This document shows, one piece after another, positions 17,746 through 27,104 of a stretch of DNA of 64,000 nt. The notes below the pieces were generated by a model that saw nothing but the letters and a program-made list of their open reading frames with translations, was not told the DNA's origin and made no database searches. The DNA comes from Bacteroidaceae bacterium (GTDB taxonomy: Bacteria > Bacteroidota > Bacteroidia > Bacteroidales > Bacteroidaceae), in assembly GCA_017552435.1 (NCBI GenBank), contig JAFZPZ010000127.1:1-64000 (forward strand), written 5' to 3'. The translations under genes were made by a program, and so were the position numbers. The number at the start of each line of letters is the position of its first letter. The first letter of the stretch is position 1.

Positions 17746-20544
17746 TCATATTAGTTGACTATCGCCTTCGGGGTCGTCTTCTGTTTTTTTTGTAATTTTT
17801 TTTATGATATTACTAAAAAATTCACTTAGGGCTTCTCTTACATCTTTATTAATGTCAGCATCATAACTGCCAAAGACATCTTGTGATGTTACTTCCGCGT
17901 CGTTTGAGTTCACACATTTCGTAATAATGGTACCATAGCAAGGGGCTCTCCATGTAGAGTCTTTGTCCTTGTCTTGGTCACAAAATCGATCTGTAAAGTC
18001 GTAGAAAAGGTTTGAGGCACTATAGTTTGTGGATATCCATTTCCACCAAGTTCCCGCCTTAGTTTCGTTTATGCGCATGAATTCACTATTATCTTTCCTG
18101 TAGATACCCGCCTGGAGAAGCATGTTACGATATGACTTGATTTCGAGCGATCCTCTGATAGGCCGAAAGACAATTTCGAGGGTATTTCGTACGATAGACA
18201 GGTCAAACCAGTTAGCCACTTTCTTTCCTGCAGCATTACAGACATCACTGATAGTGGCCCAGCCGTTACATCCTCTATCTCCGCCTGCTAACAATCCACT
18301 GCCAAAAAGACCCTGCACAATATTCTTTCCCGAAGTAATGCTGATTTTATTACCTGCCTCAATACTGACATTCTTGCCTTGTATCTTGACATCGCCGTTG
18401 GGTGCAGAGATGGTGATGCCAGTGAAAGCATTGAGGTTGACATCTCCGTATGGCGAACTGATGGAAATATTGCGTTTATCGGTGGAGGCTTTTATGCTAT
18501 AGATACCAAACTTGTCAGTCAGCTCCATACCTCCTTCATAATATTTGGAATAGCCTCCGTAATCGGGTAGGCCGGATTTATCTGGATAGAAATCCTTAAT
18601 CAAACTAACTATTGGGATGAAGGATGCCGCGAAGTTCGCCGCTCCGCCGCCTGCTCCATCGGACAGACGTATCGCATGTCCGGAAGGAGTAGTGAAATCC
18701 ATCGTATTGAACATCGTGGCACGATTGTTCTCTCCTTTCTCTTGTTTTTGCAGCGCACCGACGATGTAGGGCAATTCCACGTTTCCGTCATCGAAATCCA
18801 AAAGCACCTCGGTGCCCTCTTTCATCTGCCATACGGCACCGCTTTTTTCTGCGACCATATCGCGCGATACTCGAAGCCAGGGAGATTGGGCGCTTCCAAA
18901 AGTCTGCACGCGATACCTACTATTCATCATTGGGTCGAACGTATCTTTGATGAAAGCTCTCTGCGGGCCGGAGAAGCGTATATGTCCCGTCGGCAACATG
19001 GGAGGATAGAACTCATAGACGGGATCGTCCTCTGCTTTTTCAGCAGTGTTTACCTGCTTGATTGCATATACGCGGTAATGAAGGCTCTTGGTATGCTTGA
19101 TTTCGACACTTGTTATCACATTTCCAATCTTATTACCAATCACCGTTTCTGCCGTCTCTGTAACTAGCTCCTCTGCATCATCCACCATACACTCCACCCG
19201 CGTCACCAGGTACAACGTTGTGGTTGCTGTGCCTAAATAAAAAACATCTCCTAACCGAAGATGCTGATAGGTCGAATCACTATCGTCCATATCCACACAG
19301 ACCGTCTCGTTCCCCGCCATCAACTCCCATTTTGCCACTTTTTTATAGTTGGCAACCGTCAACCCACCATTATTTTCGTATGTAGCAAATTGTCGGCATT
19401 TTTTGACTTTGCTAGAATCAGTATCATCATAGTGCAACTTAGCGATTTCAAGCAATTCGCCTGCTGTATTTAGAGTGGCGTTTTTTGAATCAGCTTCGAA
19501 TGGTTTTGTGAAAAATTTTTCGTTATAGTCTTTTTCCTTATCTGTGAGAATTTTATCGTTCTGGGCGGCTTTTATTCCATCGTCGATTAAAGTATTGAGG
19601 GTCCAGTCGAATATATTGCCCTTCATGTTAAAAAAGCTCTGAACCACCTTATGATGATACACAGCGTCACCGGCAATCATGTCGCCGGCCTGTTGAATAT
19701 AATCGCTTTTTGATGAACTTTTATTGATAGCTGCAAGATAGTCATCTGTTGTGACAGCCTTGGTACAGTTATCGCTAGTTGTTTTGTTCTCCATGGCCTT
19801 TACATAGGAAACAGAAACGTAGTTAGAAAGTTTTTCATTTGAAGTCGGAACATCGCGACCCAAAATAAAATTTCCGCCCTCGTAATAAATAAACTCTCCC
19901 CATCGGTTGGCTGTACGGATGAGTATATCATAGAAACTCTCGTTGTACTGCACCAAATAGGGTTGGATGTATTCTTTCTCTTTATTACTTCCGTACCCAA
20001 GGTTGTTTTGCAGACATACTTTTACTTTGTCTTTTAACTTACTATTGATTTCGTTTATTATTTCTTTCGTTTCGGCATCTGCATTATTTGGTGGGGTGGC
20101 TTGTACTTCGTTCTTGAGTATATCTTGACCCAGCCGCTGCGAGACGAACACTTGACAATCGGATTTCAGGGTCAGCAATTTATCCGGGCTATATATCTTG
20201 AATTCGACATATAGGGCAGAAGTTAAATATTCTGGTATCAGTTCGTGGACATAATAATCGGTAGCTATATTTTGTTTAGAAGAATCTGTCCCTCGGAACA
20301 GAAACACTTTGCTTTTCAAGAATTTGTCTTGCAGAGTACTCCAATCCAGAACAGGTGAAATCTGTATGCGAGCATTGATTTCTCCGGGCTGGTACATCTG
20401 CTTATTGAAGCTCAGGCTGTCCAGGGAGAGCGTATAGGTGGTGCTGGATAATGTTATTGTAGCATTTGTATTTGTATCGAACCCAAAGGTCATCGCCAGC
20501 GGAGTCGTTGCTTCTTTGGGAGTTATGTGTAATGTCAAACCCAT
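17746..20544 (-). CDS. vgrG: T6SS spike protein VgrG (TssI)
   Basis: 932 aa. Residues ~1-530 form the gp27-like hub (YVHELIPEYLTSALYVEFKI; YNESFYDILIRTANRWGEFI). The gp5-type OB fold follows (SPWLRVSRDMVAEKSGAVWQ, EVLLDFDDGNVELPYIVGAL), then a beta-helix needle (DVNLNAFTGITISAPNGDVK; NVSIEAGNKISITSGKNIV). The last ~180 residues form an additional region (TWWKWISTNYSASNLFYDF) that ends in a Lys/Asp-rich tail. I see no catalytic motif there. It lies 12 nt downstream of the last hcp-like gene. Confidence 0.9.
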   Translation of the reverse strand: MGLTLHITPKEATTPLAMTFGFDTNTNATITLSSTTYTLSLDSLSFNKQMYQPGEINARIQISPVLDWSTLQDKFLKSKVFLFRGTDSSKQNIATDYYVHELIPEYLTSALYVEFKIYSPDKLLTLKSDCQVFVSQRLGQDILKNEVQATPPNNADAETKEIINEINSKLKDKVKVCLQNNLGYGSNKEKEYIQPYLVQYNESFYDILIRTANRWGEFIYYEGGNFILGRDVPTSNEKLSNYVSVSYVKAMENKTTSDNCTKAVTTDDYLAAINKSSSKSDYIQQAGDMIAGDAVYHHKVVQSFFNMKGNIFDWTLNTLIDDGIKAAQNDKILTDKEKDYNEKFFTKPFEADSKNATLNTAGELLEIAKLHYDDTDSSKVKKCRQFATYENNGGLTVANYKKVAKWELMAGNETVCVDMDDSDSTYQHLRLGDVFYLGTATTTLYLVTRVECMVDDAEELVTETAETVIGNKIGNVITSVEIKHTKSLHYRVYAIKQVNTAEKAEDDPVYEFYPPMLPTGHIRFSGPQRAFIKDTFDPMMNSRYRVQTFGSAQSPWLRVSRDMVAEKSGAVWQMKEGTEVLLDFDDGNVELPYIVGALQKQEKGENNRATMFNTMDFTTPSGHAIRLSDGAGGGAANFAASFIPIVSLIKDFYPDKSGLPDYGGYSKYYEGGMELTDKFGIYSIKASTDKRNISISSPYGDVNLNAFTGITISAPNGDVKIQGKNVSIEAGNKISITSGKNIVQGLFGSGLLAGGDRGCNGWATISDVCNAAGKKVANWFDLSIVRNTLEIVFRPIRGSLEIKSYRNMLLQAGIYRKDNSEFMRINETKAGTWWKWISTNYSASNLFYDFTDRFCDQDKDKDSTWRAPCYGTIITKCVNSNDAEVTSQDVFGSYDADINKDVREALSEFFSNIIKKITKKTEDDPEGDSQLI

Positions 20545-20556
20545 AGTCTATGCCGA

Positions 20557-21033
20557 TTATTCGTGAATGAAACACAGTGTTTTGTTATCGTTCTCCGCCA
20601 AATAAATAATGGATCGCACGAGCATGCGCGCGCGTAAGATAATCTGCTCTTCCCCTCCCGACAGCGCAGCGCTGTGAAAATGCTCCTGTACGTCCACAAT
20701 ATAGCCCTCTACCGCTATCGCGTCGTCGAAGCCCACCAGGCGTTTGGTATCGGAGAATGTGGCATTGAAGATGAATGACAATGTACCGTACTCATCGTTC
20801 GTCAGATGTCGATAGAAGGGTTCGGCCTGATCTGCGGAATTTAGACGCACGCTGAAGGAGAGCATCACCGGTTCGCTCGACCCGTAGGTACGGCCATTGC
20901 TATCACGTTTGCGAGCCAAGCGGTAACGGAAATCATCCACACTCATACACTTGTCGCGTATCACGGTAGCCCACAGCTCCGATATATCCGCCATCACCAG
21001 CACCGCTTTCAGTTCCTTGCTCAGGAGTTGCAT
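20557..21033 (-). CDS. TssD/Hcp-like protein, divergent copy
   Basis: 158 aa. DEYGTLSFIFNATFSDTKRL and EGYIVDVQEHFHS follow the strand order of TssD ('G.i.f...f......e.Ayiv...E.f'), but it is longer than the two clear TssD genes. It may be a specialised tube subunit or an adaptor between tube and VgrG, since it is immediately upstream of vgrG. The gene is 3 nt after the previous copy. Confidence 0.6.
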   Translation of the reverse strand: MQLLSKELKAVLVMADISELWATVIRDKCMSVDDFRYRLARKRDSNGRTYGSSEPVMLSFSVRLNSADQAEPFYRHLTNDEYGTLSFIFNATFSDTKRLVGFDDAIAVEGYIVDVQEHFHSAALSGGEEQIILRARMLVRSIIYLAENDNKTLCFIHE

Positions 21034-21036
21034 AGA

Positions 21037-21450
21037 TTAATCTTTATTAAAGTCAACATCTTTCATCGTTACCTTATCCGCCTCGAAGGTCAAACTAATC
21101 AACCGACGGAAACGGGTATCCTTGTTGTAAATCTCTTCCAAAACAAACGGGCGGGCATCCTCGAAGTAGAGTATTTTTGTTGGATTGCCGTCACTCGGCA
21201 TCGTAGAAGAGAGGTCGAAGACAATACGTCCGCTCATCTCATCTCCGTTCATGAACCATTCGTGCAACGTCATATCCTCTTTTCCGGGATCAACCACATC
21301 TATCTCAATGCTGTCACACTGAGCGACGCCGTCCGGCCGGAGGTCGTTGTGCGACCTCCGGAACGAACAGCGGCAGTCAACCAGCAGGTAATCGGCATTA
21401 TACCGTTCTGCACGGTTGTCGCCAAATTGAAGATGTGCTAAAAGCGCCAT
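21037..21450 (-). CDS. TssD/Hcp-like protein, divergent copy
   Basis: 137 aa. The layout YLLVDCRCSFRRSHNDLRPDG, IEIDVVDPGKEDMTLHEWFM, SGRIVFDLSS and ILYFEDARPFVLEEIY parallels Bacteroidetes TssD tube protein. It lacks the usual C-terminal strand register and is acidic. It shares 1 nt with the preceding tssD, so it is translationally coupled. It could be a minor tube subunit, or a cargo-specific Hcp. Confidence 0.68.
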   Translation of the reverse strand: MALLAHLQFGDNRAERYNADYLLVDCRCSFRRSHNDLRPDGVAQCDSIEIDVVDPGKEDMTLHEWFMNGDEMSGRIVFDLSSTMPSDGNPTKILYFEDARPFVLEEIYNKDTRFRRLISLTFEADKVTMKDVDFNKD

Positions 21451-21848
21451 TACTTCCAGGGATTCACGTAGGCTACGGGGCCGTTCTCAAGTTTCTGGCA
21501 TACGATTTCCATTTCCTCGAAATGCTCTTCGCCGTCTTCCCATTTTTCCTTGTAGTTGACGCAGTAGCAGCCTGTGCCCTTCAGCTCCTTCATCGTGGAA
21601 CCGTCAACGGTGTTATAGAACGTGACTTTGAAGTCGCGGGGATCGTTGGGAGCCAGCATCCATTGCAGTAACTGGCTGTTGCCGTCGTTCATGGCCTTTA
21701 CGCGGATGGTTACTTTGCCGCCACGGGGAATACCATCAATCTGACCTTCGCGGTCGGTAGCCTGGTCAAACTTATAGTCAATCATCATGACTTCACGTGC
21801 TTCAAAATCCTTCACCTCGAGGGTTACGGGGGTTACATTATCTGCCAT
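21450..21848 (-). CDS. tssD: T6SS tube protein TssD (Hcp)
   Basis: 132 aa. It has the TssD pattern: EVMMIDYKFDQATDREGQID, GIPRGGKVTIRVKAMNDG, LLQWML and CYCVNYKEKWEDGEEHFEEM. Hexameric rings of this protein stack inside the TssBC sheath. It is closely similar to the copy at 21895-22287, which suggests a local duplication. Confidence 0.85.
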   Translation of the reverse strand: MADNVTPVTLEVKDFEAREVMMIDYKFDQATDREGQIDGIPRGGKVTIRVKAMNDGNSQLLQWMLAPNDPRDFKVTFYNTVDGSTMKELKGTGCYCVNYKEKWEDGEEHFEEMEIVCQKLENGPVAYVNPWK

Positions 21849-21894
21849 ATCTTATAAAGTTTAAATGTTTAAAAGTTTAAAAGTTTAAAAGGAA

Positions 21895-22287
21895 TCAGGC
21901 CCATTCGTTCTCATACTTAACAGAACCGATGGCAAACTCCTTGCAGGTGATGGTAATCTCCTCAAAGTGTCCCATCTTGTCTTCCCACTTCTCTTCGAAG
22001 TTTACACAGTAGCCGTTGGTGAACTCAATGGTCTTCATTGCCTTGCCTGTCTTGGTCTCCAGGAACTCAATCTTGCCATTCTTGGGCAGATTGCGCTCTA
22101 TCATCCAAGCCAAAAGGTCGGGCGTTCCATCGTTCAGTGCTTTTACACGCACTTGAATTTTGCCGCCACGAGGGATGCCTGCCATCTGACCTTCTACGTC
22201 AGTTGCCTGGTCGAACTCATAGGTTACCATCAGGACTTCACGGTCCTTGTAACCATCAATTTTCATTGATACCGGTGTCTTTGCCAT
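21895..22287 (-). CDS. tssD: T6SS tube protein TssD (Hcp)
   Basis: 130 aa, the clearest Hcp of the locus: EVLMVTYEFDQATDVEGQMA, GIPRGGKIQVRVKALNDG, DLLAWMIERNLPKNGKIEFL and GYCVNFEEKWEDKMGHFEEI. It directly follows tssC, the usual place for the main tube gene. A run of GTTTAAA-type heptads lies between this gene and the next copy. Confidence 0.88.
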   Translation of the reverse strand: MAKTPVSMKIDGYKDREVLMVTYEFDQATDVEGQMAGIPRGGKIQVRVKALNDGTPDLLAWMIERNLPKNGKIEFLETKTGKAMKTIEFTNGYCVNFEEKWEDKMGHFEEITITCKEFAIGSVKYENEWA

Positions 22288-22365
22288 AATTGTTTAAAAT
22301 TTGTTTGTTAGACAATCTGTAATAACTCTAGTCTTTTTAATTAGTATAATATGTATTTATATTTA

Positions 22366-23730
22366 TTAAGCGCTTGCCAGAGCTGCTTCCTTGTCCTTCT
22401 TGTCGGCAGCCACCTTGATGATGAAGTTCTTGGCAGCGTAGAAGGGAGTGAGGGTGACGTCGCAGGTAATCTGCTTGGTGACGGGATCCTGACGGGGTTC
22501 GCCGATCTCGTAGTTCTGGAACAAGTTGCCATAGCCCTTGTACATATTCAGGAACTCCTGAATCTTGGCTTTCAGGTTCTTGGGGCTGTTGTAGGGGTCC
22601 CAGTTTTCGAGGGCTACTTCATGCACGAAGTTCATGAGTACCTTCTTCACCCAGTCGAATACGCGAACGATGGGATATTCTTTCATAGCATCCAAATCGC
22701 CGTTATACAGAGTGGTGTTATTGAAGGCCATCACGCGACCCTCGCTGTAAACCATCGGAATCACCTGGTTGTCCATCAGGGAAGCAATCTCGGACTTCAA
22801 CAAGTCGCTCTTGACGCCCTTCACGCCGTCCAGCGTACCATACTTCTTGCCACCGGCGCCCTGTGCCATATTGGCAGTCTCATTGTAGAGCTTACCGCAG
22901 AGAGCTGCGGAGGGAGCGATGTAGAAAGCCTTGGCATCTTCCTCGTCAGCTGACATCTTCTCAGCCTCACGGCCTACCAGCCAGTTGGCGCACATGATGA
23001 CGTTCATCAGTTCCTGGTCGCTGTCGCGATAACCCTCGGTGTTAGCCTGCAGGTCGTCGAACGAATACTCGTCTGCATGGTCGGTGAGCAGCATTACCTT
23101 ATACTTAAATGCCATCTTGGCCCACTGCAACAGGTCAACCTTATCATTCAATACGGCGCCGGGAATACAAACCAGGCTGTAAGCATCCTTCAGGCTCAGA
23201 CGGTCGAAGCCGTTGCGCAGGATTTCTTCCACTTCCTGAGCGAAGCCAGAATCAGCATCGGCGATGTCTTCTTTCAATACGTTGATGATACGGAGGTTCT
23301 TCACTTTGTCCGTACCGCAAGTCTTGAAGAAGGAATCCAACTCACGATAGCTGCGCTCCAAATCCTTGGTAGCATAGAGAGCATCGGTGATGCCTTGCTT
23401 CAACAACCCGGTGTATTTCTCTTCTTGTTGCTTGCAGGCATCAGCATAGCCAGTAGCACCTTCTATGTCGGTCTGGTCCAACAACTCAATCCAGCGAGTA
23501 ATCTCACGAGCCAGAGCAGCACGTTTGTCCTTGAAACGCTTGTCCTTCAGGAACACATCTTTAGCCGCCTTACGGGCAGGATTCATATTATCAGCATCGG
23601 GCATAAAGCCACGAACGGCATTAAAACCACCAAACGATTTTAGTAATTGCCCGGGGTCTTTTCCTTTTTCTTGCAATTCAGCACCAGCCTGTTCCACAGC
23701 CTGTGCTTTCTTCATTTCAGTATCTGCCAT
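22366..23730 (-). CDS. tssC: T6SS sheath large subunit TssC
   Basis: 454 aa. Typical TssC segments are ITRWIELLDQTDIEGATGYA, ERSYRELDSFFKTCG (paralleling the 'E..WRGL..L' motif), KNLRIINVLKEDI and DLLQWAKMAFKYKVMLLTDH. With TssB it forms the contractile sheath. It is cytosolic, 51 nt after tssB. Confidence 0.88.
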   Translation of the reverse strand: MADTEMKKAQAVEQAGAELQEKGKDPGQLLKSFGGFNAVRGFMPDADNMNPARKAAKDVFLKDKRFKDKRAALAREITRWIELLDQTDIEGATGYADACKQQEEKYTGLLKQGITDALYATKDLERSYRELDSFFKTCGTDKVKNLRIINVLKEDIADADSGFAQEVEEILRNGFDRLSLKDAYSLVCIPGAVLNDKVDLLQWAKMAFKYKVMLLTDHADEYSFDDLQANTEGYRDSDQELMNVIMCANWLVGREAEKMSADEEDAKAFYIAPSAALCGKLYNETANMAQGAGGKKYGTLDGVKGVKSDLLKSEIASLMDNQVIPMVYSEGRVMAFNNTTLYNGDLDAMKEYPIVRVFDWVKKVLMNFVHEVALENWDPYNSPKNLKAKIQEFLNMYKGYGNLFQNYEIGEPRQDPVTKQITCDVTLTPFYAAKNFIIKVAADKKDKEAALASA

Positions 23731-23781
23731 AATTGATTTACTATTTGACGATTTACTATTTACGATTTATTGATTTAGTCT

Positions 23782-24246
23782 CTACTCTGCTGCCTTCAAT
23801 TCATCCAGCATAGACTGAAGCATCTCCTTCAGTTCCTCACGGCTGCCTGCTTCTTTCAGGATATCGCGCAACTTGCGGTTCTGCTCAATACTTTTGCGGA
23901 TTTTCTGGTTGGTCTCGATCTTCATCTTCACACCAGAAAGGAAGGGGCTGTTTTCTACCAGACGGCCCTTGCCGCCAGCTGCTTCGAAATCGCGCAGCTC
24001 GCCGAACTTCAACGTCTCTTCCACAGCGCCACCTTCTTCATCGGTAAAGGTGACATCTACTTTCGGTTTAAAATGTTCGAAAGCATCGCCGATGTTGTGA
24101 ATGTCCTCCACAAATTCAGGGTTGCCAGCTTCCACATCTGTGGTGTACTGGTCAATCATCAGTGTTTTGTTCTGATCGATTAAACTGACTTTCGCACTGC
24201 TCTCTTCATCGGGAGCCATCGAAATGAAATTTTCTTTCATTGCCAT
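23782..24246 (-). CDS. tssB: T6SS sheath small subunit TssB
   Basis: 154 aa, the normal TssB length. KPKVDVTFTDEEGGAVEETL followed by FGELRDFEAAGGKGRLVENS gives the small-sheath core; the C-terminal helix REELKEMLQSMLDELKAA is also typical. It lies between tssH and tssC. Confidence 0.85.
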   Translation of the reverse strand: MAMKENFISMAPDEESSAKVSLIDQNKTLMIDQYTTDVEAGNPEFVEDIHNIGDAFEHFKPKVDVTFTDEEGGAVEETLKFGELRDFEAAGGKGRLVENSPFLSGVKMKIETNQKIRKSIEQNRKLRDILKEAGSREELKEMLQSMLDELKAAE

Positions 24247-24315
24247 AGTTGTAATGGTTTTAAAGTTAATACTATTGTTTTTTCTATGTTGTTATTCCGA
24301 TTATTAGTTATAACA

Positions 24316-26553
24316 TTATTCCTTCACCTTGATGTCAGGGTTACCATCCTTGTCGAGCCCTACCACAATGTGGTCACCGGGTTTGATCTTTCCGGCAATC
24401 ATCATCTTCGAGATGGGGTGGCGCAGCTCTTTGCGGATGATACCCAAAACAGGACGTGCGCCGTATTGCTGATTGTAACCACGCAGGGCAATGGTCTCGC
24501 GGGCCTCGGGAGTGAGCTCCAAGGTAATGTCTTGCTCTTTCAACAGCTTCAGCAAGCCCTTCATATGGATGTCGAAGATAGCCGTAACCGTCTTGTCCGT
24601 GATGGGCGAGAAAGGAACTATCTCTGTCAGACGGGCCAGGAACTCAGGGCGGAAGTAACCCTGCATGATGTCCATCAGCTCGTTATTCTCAGGCACTTGA
24701 CCGCTGTTGAATTTCGCCACGATGTCCTTCGCTCCGATATTCGAGGTGAAGAGGATGAGGGCATTCGAAAAGTCGCCCACACGACCCAGGCGATCATGTA
24801 ATTTGCCTTCGTCCAAAATCTGGAGGAAGAGGTCGAAGACCGACTTGTGTGCCTTTTCTATCTCATCGAAAAGCACAACCGAGTAGGGAGTCTGACGAAT
24901 CTTGTTCACCAACAGACCGCCTTCCTCATAGCCCACATATCCTGGAGGTGCGCCATAAAGCAGAGCTACTGAGTGCTCCTCCTTGAACTCCGACATATCG
25001 AAACGTAGCAGGGCGCTCTCGTCGCCGAACAGGAACTCGGCCAGTGCCTTTGACAACTCCGTCTTACCGGTACCTGTGGGACCCAGGAAGAAGAACGAGC
25101 CCATGGGCTGTCCCTTCTTGCTCAGTCCTGAGCGGGCTTCATAAACGGCATCGAGCACCTTCTTCACAGCGTGGTCCTGACCAACGACACGCTTCTTCAG
25201 CGTCTCTTCACCACCCATCAGGCGTTCGCGCTCACCAGTCTGCACCTTGCCGAGAGGTATGCCCGTCTGCTTAGCCACTACGGCGGTCAGGTCTTCGGGC
25301 TTCAGATCGGTATGCTTCTGTTCTTGGTCGCCCAGGTCGTTTTCCACTTTTACGTGTGCCATCGTGCGGTCAATAAGGTCGATGGCCGATGCGGGCAGAG
25401 ATTTCTCTGTCAGGTAACGCTTAGCCAGACGGATGGATTCCTCCATCACCGTCTCGTCCACGGTCAGTCCGTGGTATTCCTCATAGGCCGGCATGATACC
25501 TTTCAGAATCTCCATCGTCTGGTCGGCAGTGGGTTCCTCCACCGTGATCTTCTCCAGGTTGGAGGTCATCTCCTTATCGGTTTCTATGTTCTTCGTATAG
25601 CCATCGATGCTGGAAGTGCAAAGCAGCTGCAGACGCCCCTTCGAAAGCTCGTTCTTCAGCAAGGTAGAGCAACCGTAGAGGGCACCCTGTTTGTCAAACA
25701 ATTTGTCAATCTTCTCGATGATGAGCACAGCGTTGGGCAAAGCCTCCACTTCATTGATGACATTCTTGAAACGATCTTCCACCTCGCCTTTGTACTGTGC
25801 ATCGCCACCCAGGGCAGCCGTCTCCAATTCGTAGGCGATGGCACCGCTCAGGAAGCCCGGCACCTTGTCGGCTGCCAGTTCGCGAACAAATCCATTCACC
25901 AACGAGGTCTTACCCACACCTGCTTCACCCGTTATGAGAAGATTGGCCTTGGTCTTGCGACCCAGAATCTCGTAGATGATGCCTATCTCCTTCTCGAATC
26001 CCACCACATTATCCAGATTGCCGGCACGTGCGATGGCCGTCTTATCTGTGCAATACTTGGCGATAGCGCCCTTGCCACCCTTAGCAGGAGTATTCTTCTT
26101 CAACTCGGCGCCCTCCATATATGGGGCCTCTACGTTTGCCCCGCCACCCATCTTGGCACTAATGTCCGAGGGCGTCAAGGGTAGCGTCTTCAGCTGGTCG
26201 AATGAAAAGCCTACACCAGGCGTCACCAACGAGGCCAGAATACATACAGGGGTGGCTTCGTCCAGGTTGAACTTCACCTTATAGTTCTCTGCCTCGTCCA
26301 TCACAGCCACACTCTCGTCGCTCAATTCCAAGTCACGCATAGGGCGAACAGCACGAGGAGCCAACTGCATCTGCACATCGGCCCAATCCTGCAGGTAATA
26401 GTAGTCCTTGTCCAGTTCCGTTTCCAGGAAATGAACAAGTCCCATCTCTTTATGCAGAATAGCCTTGAAAAGATGAGCAGGATAGATGGCATCACTTTGG
26501 TATTCCTCCGCAAAGGAATTGGCGATTGTTTTCAACTGATCCATCATTTTCAT
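24316..26553 (-). CDS. tssH: T6SS sheath-recycling ATPase TssH (ClpV-like)
   Basis: 745 aa, first gene of the operon and shorter than usual ClpV (~850-900). The Clp-N-like region is ~1-130. D1 has a good Walker A (GEAGVGKT, 209-216), but the Walker B is VLIIEK (276-281) where ClpB/ClpV have hhhhDE, and the arginine-finger region reads MTSNLEKI where ClpB has LERRF. Almost no middle domain separates D1 from D2. D2 is intact: Walker A GPTGTGKT (491-498), Walker B VVLFDE (559-564), arginine-finger region RPEFLAR (635-641). D1 therefore probably binds but does not hydrolyse ATP, and D2 powers disassembly of contracted TssBC sheath. Confidence 0.9.
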   Translation of the reverse strand: MKMMDQLKTIANSFAEEYQSDAIYPAHLFKAILHKEMGLVHFLETELDKDYYYLQDWADVQMQLAPRAVRPMRDLELSDESVAVMDEAENYKVKFNLDEATPVCILASLVTPGVGFSFDQLKTLPLTPSDISAKMGGGANVEAPYMEGAELKKNTPAKGGKGAIAKYCTDKTAIARAGNLDNVVGFEKEIGIIYEILGRKTKANLLITGEAGVGKTSLVNGFVRELAADKVPGFLSGAIAYELETAALGGDAQYKGEVEDRFKNVINEVEALPNAVLIIEKIDKLFDKQGALYGCSTLLKNELSKGRLQLLCTSSIDGYTKNIETDKEMTSNLEKITVEEPTADQTMEILKGIMPAYEEYHGLTVDETVMEESIRLAKRYLTEKSLPASAIDLIDRTMAHVKVENDLGDQEQKHTDLKPEDLTAVVAKQTGIPLGKVQTGERERLMGGEETLKKRVVGQDHAVKKVLDAVYEARSGLSKKGQPMGSFFFLGPTGTGKTELSKALAEFLFGDESALLRFDMSEFKEEHSVALLYGAPPGYVGYEEGGLLVNKIRQTPYSVVLFDEIEKAHKSVFDLFLQILDEGKLHDRLGRVGDFSNALILFTSNIGAKDIVAKFNSGQVPENNELMDIMQGYFRPEFLARLTEIVPFSPITDKTVTAIFDIHMKGLLKLLKEQDITLELTPEARETIALRGYNQQYGARPVLGIIRKELRHPISKMMIAGKIKPGDHIVVGLDKDGNPDIKVKE

Positions 26554-26576
26554 ATATTTTTAGGGTAATATCGTAG

Positions 26577-26584
26577 CAAAGATA
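26577..26584 (-). promoter_or_regulatory. -7 box for the T6SS operon
   Basis: On the minus strand TATCTTTG, the Bacteroidetes -7 type, lies ~24 nt upstream of the tssH start. The nearest TTTG upstream is at 24 nt spacing, longer than the ideal 19-21, so the -33 is uncertain. Confidence 0.5.
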
Positions 26585-27104
26585 CGAATTATAGGAATAT
26601 AAGGGAAACAAATCAGAGAAAAAATAATCTAAAAGATAGCAAAAATGTGGATTTTTTTGCATTAATGTATTTCTCCGCCTCCTTTTTTATTCAAAAAAGG
26701 GAGTATTTTTGTCAAAGCAGGCAAAAATCTTGTTCGCTCGCATATAAATTTATTATCTCCGAGGTCCTATAGACAAACCAGGCAGCCACCGGAAATCCCC
26801 GATGACCGCCTGATTGGGTAGGGTTACTGTTTTTGGTTACGTAACTATGTAACCTTACTTATTTCTTTTGATCTGCAGATTTACCAAATAGTAGCGCACC
26901 TTCATCCATCAAACATCATCTATCAACCCTCTGCGCTGGGCTGTCTTTTCTACCAGAGCGACATCACGTACATCGCGGAGTTGTGGCATGTTCTTATAGC
27001 TTTTCAAGTTTAGTCATTTTGATAGAATTTTATGTATTTTATTTGTTATTTGTTTGTCAGTTCAGATTAATTTCTTAAATTTGCAAATGGAATAACATAA
27101 AGCA
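26585..27104. other. Intergenic stretch, no intact gene
   Basis: This holds the left conserved hairpin (26781-26810) and an imperfect CTCC-T6/A6-GGGAG hairpin near 26690-26713. On the minus strand a short frame, MPQLRDVRDVALVEKT onward, is broken by a stop and then resumes as MKVRYYLVNLQIKRNK, ending just before the conserved hairpin. It looks like the eroded 3' end of a gene that the hairpin once terminated. No other gene is visible. Confidence 0.5.
26781..26810 (-). terminator. Conserved outward-facing RNA hairpin, left copy
   Basis: On the minus strand GGCGGTCATCGG, a 6-nt loop and CCGGTGGCTGCC form a 12-bp stem in RNA with three G-U pairs. On the plus strand those pairs become A-C mismatches, so the minus strand is the transcribed one. 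A nearly identical hairpin lies at 29584-29615 on the plus strand. Both are followed by a similar U/G-rich tail. Confidence 0.55.

Noticed and set aside
3984..26553. Dedicated toxin and immunity pair within the T6SS operon
   Set aside because: I looked for toxin motifs in the VgrG tail, the PAAR-like protein and the 589- and 232-aa proteins and saw none. Effectors may lie elsewhere.
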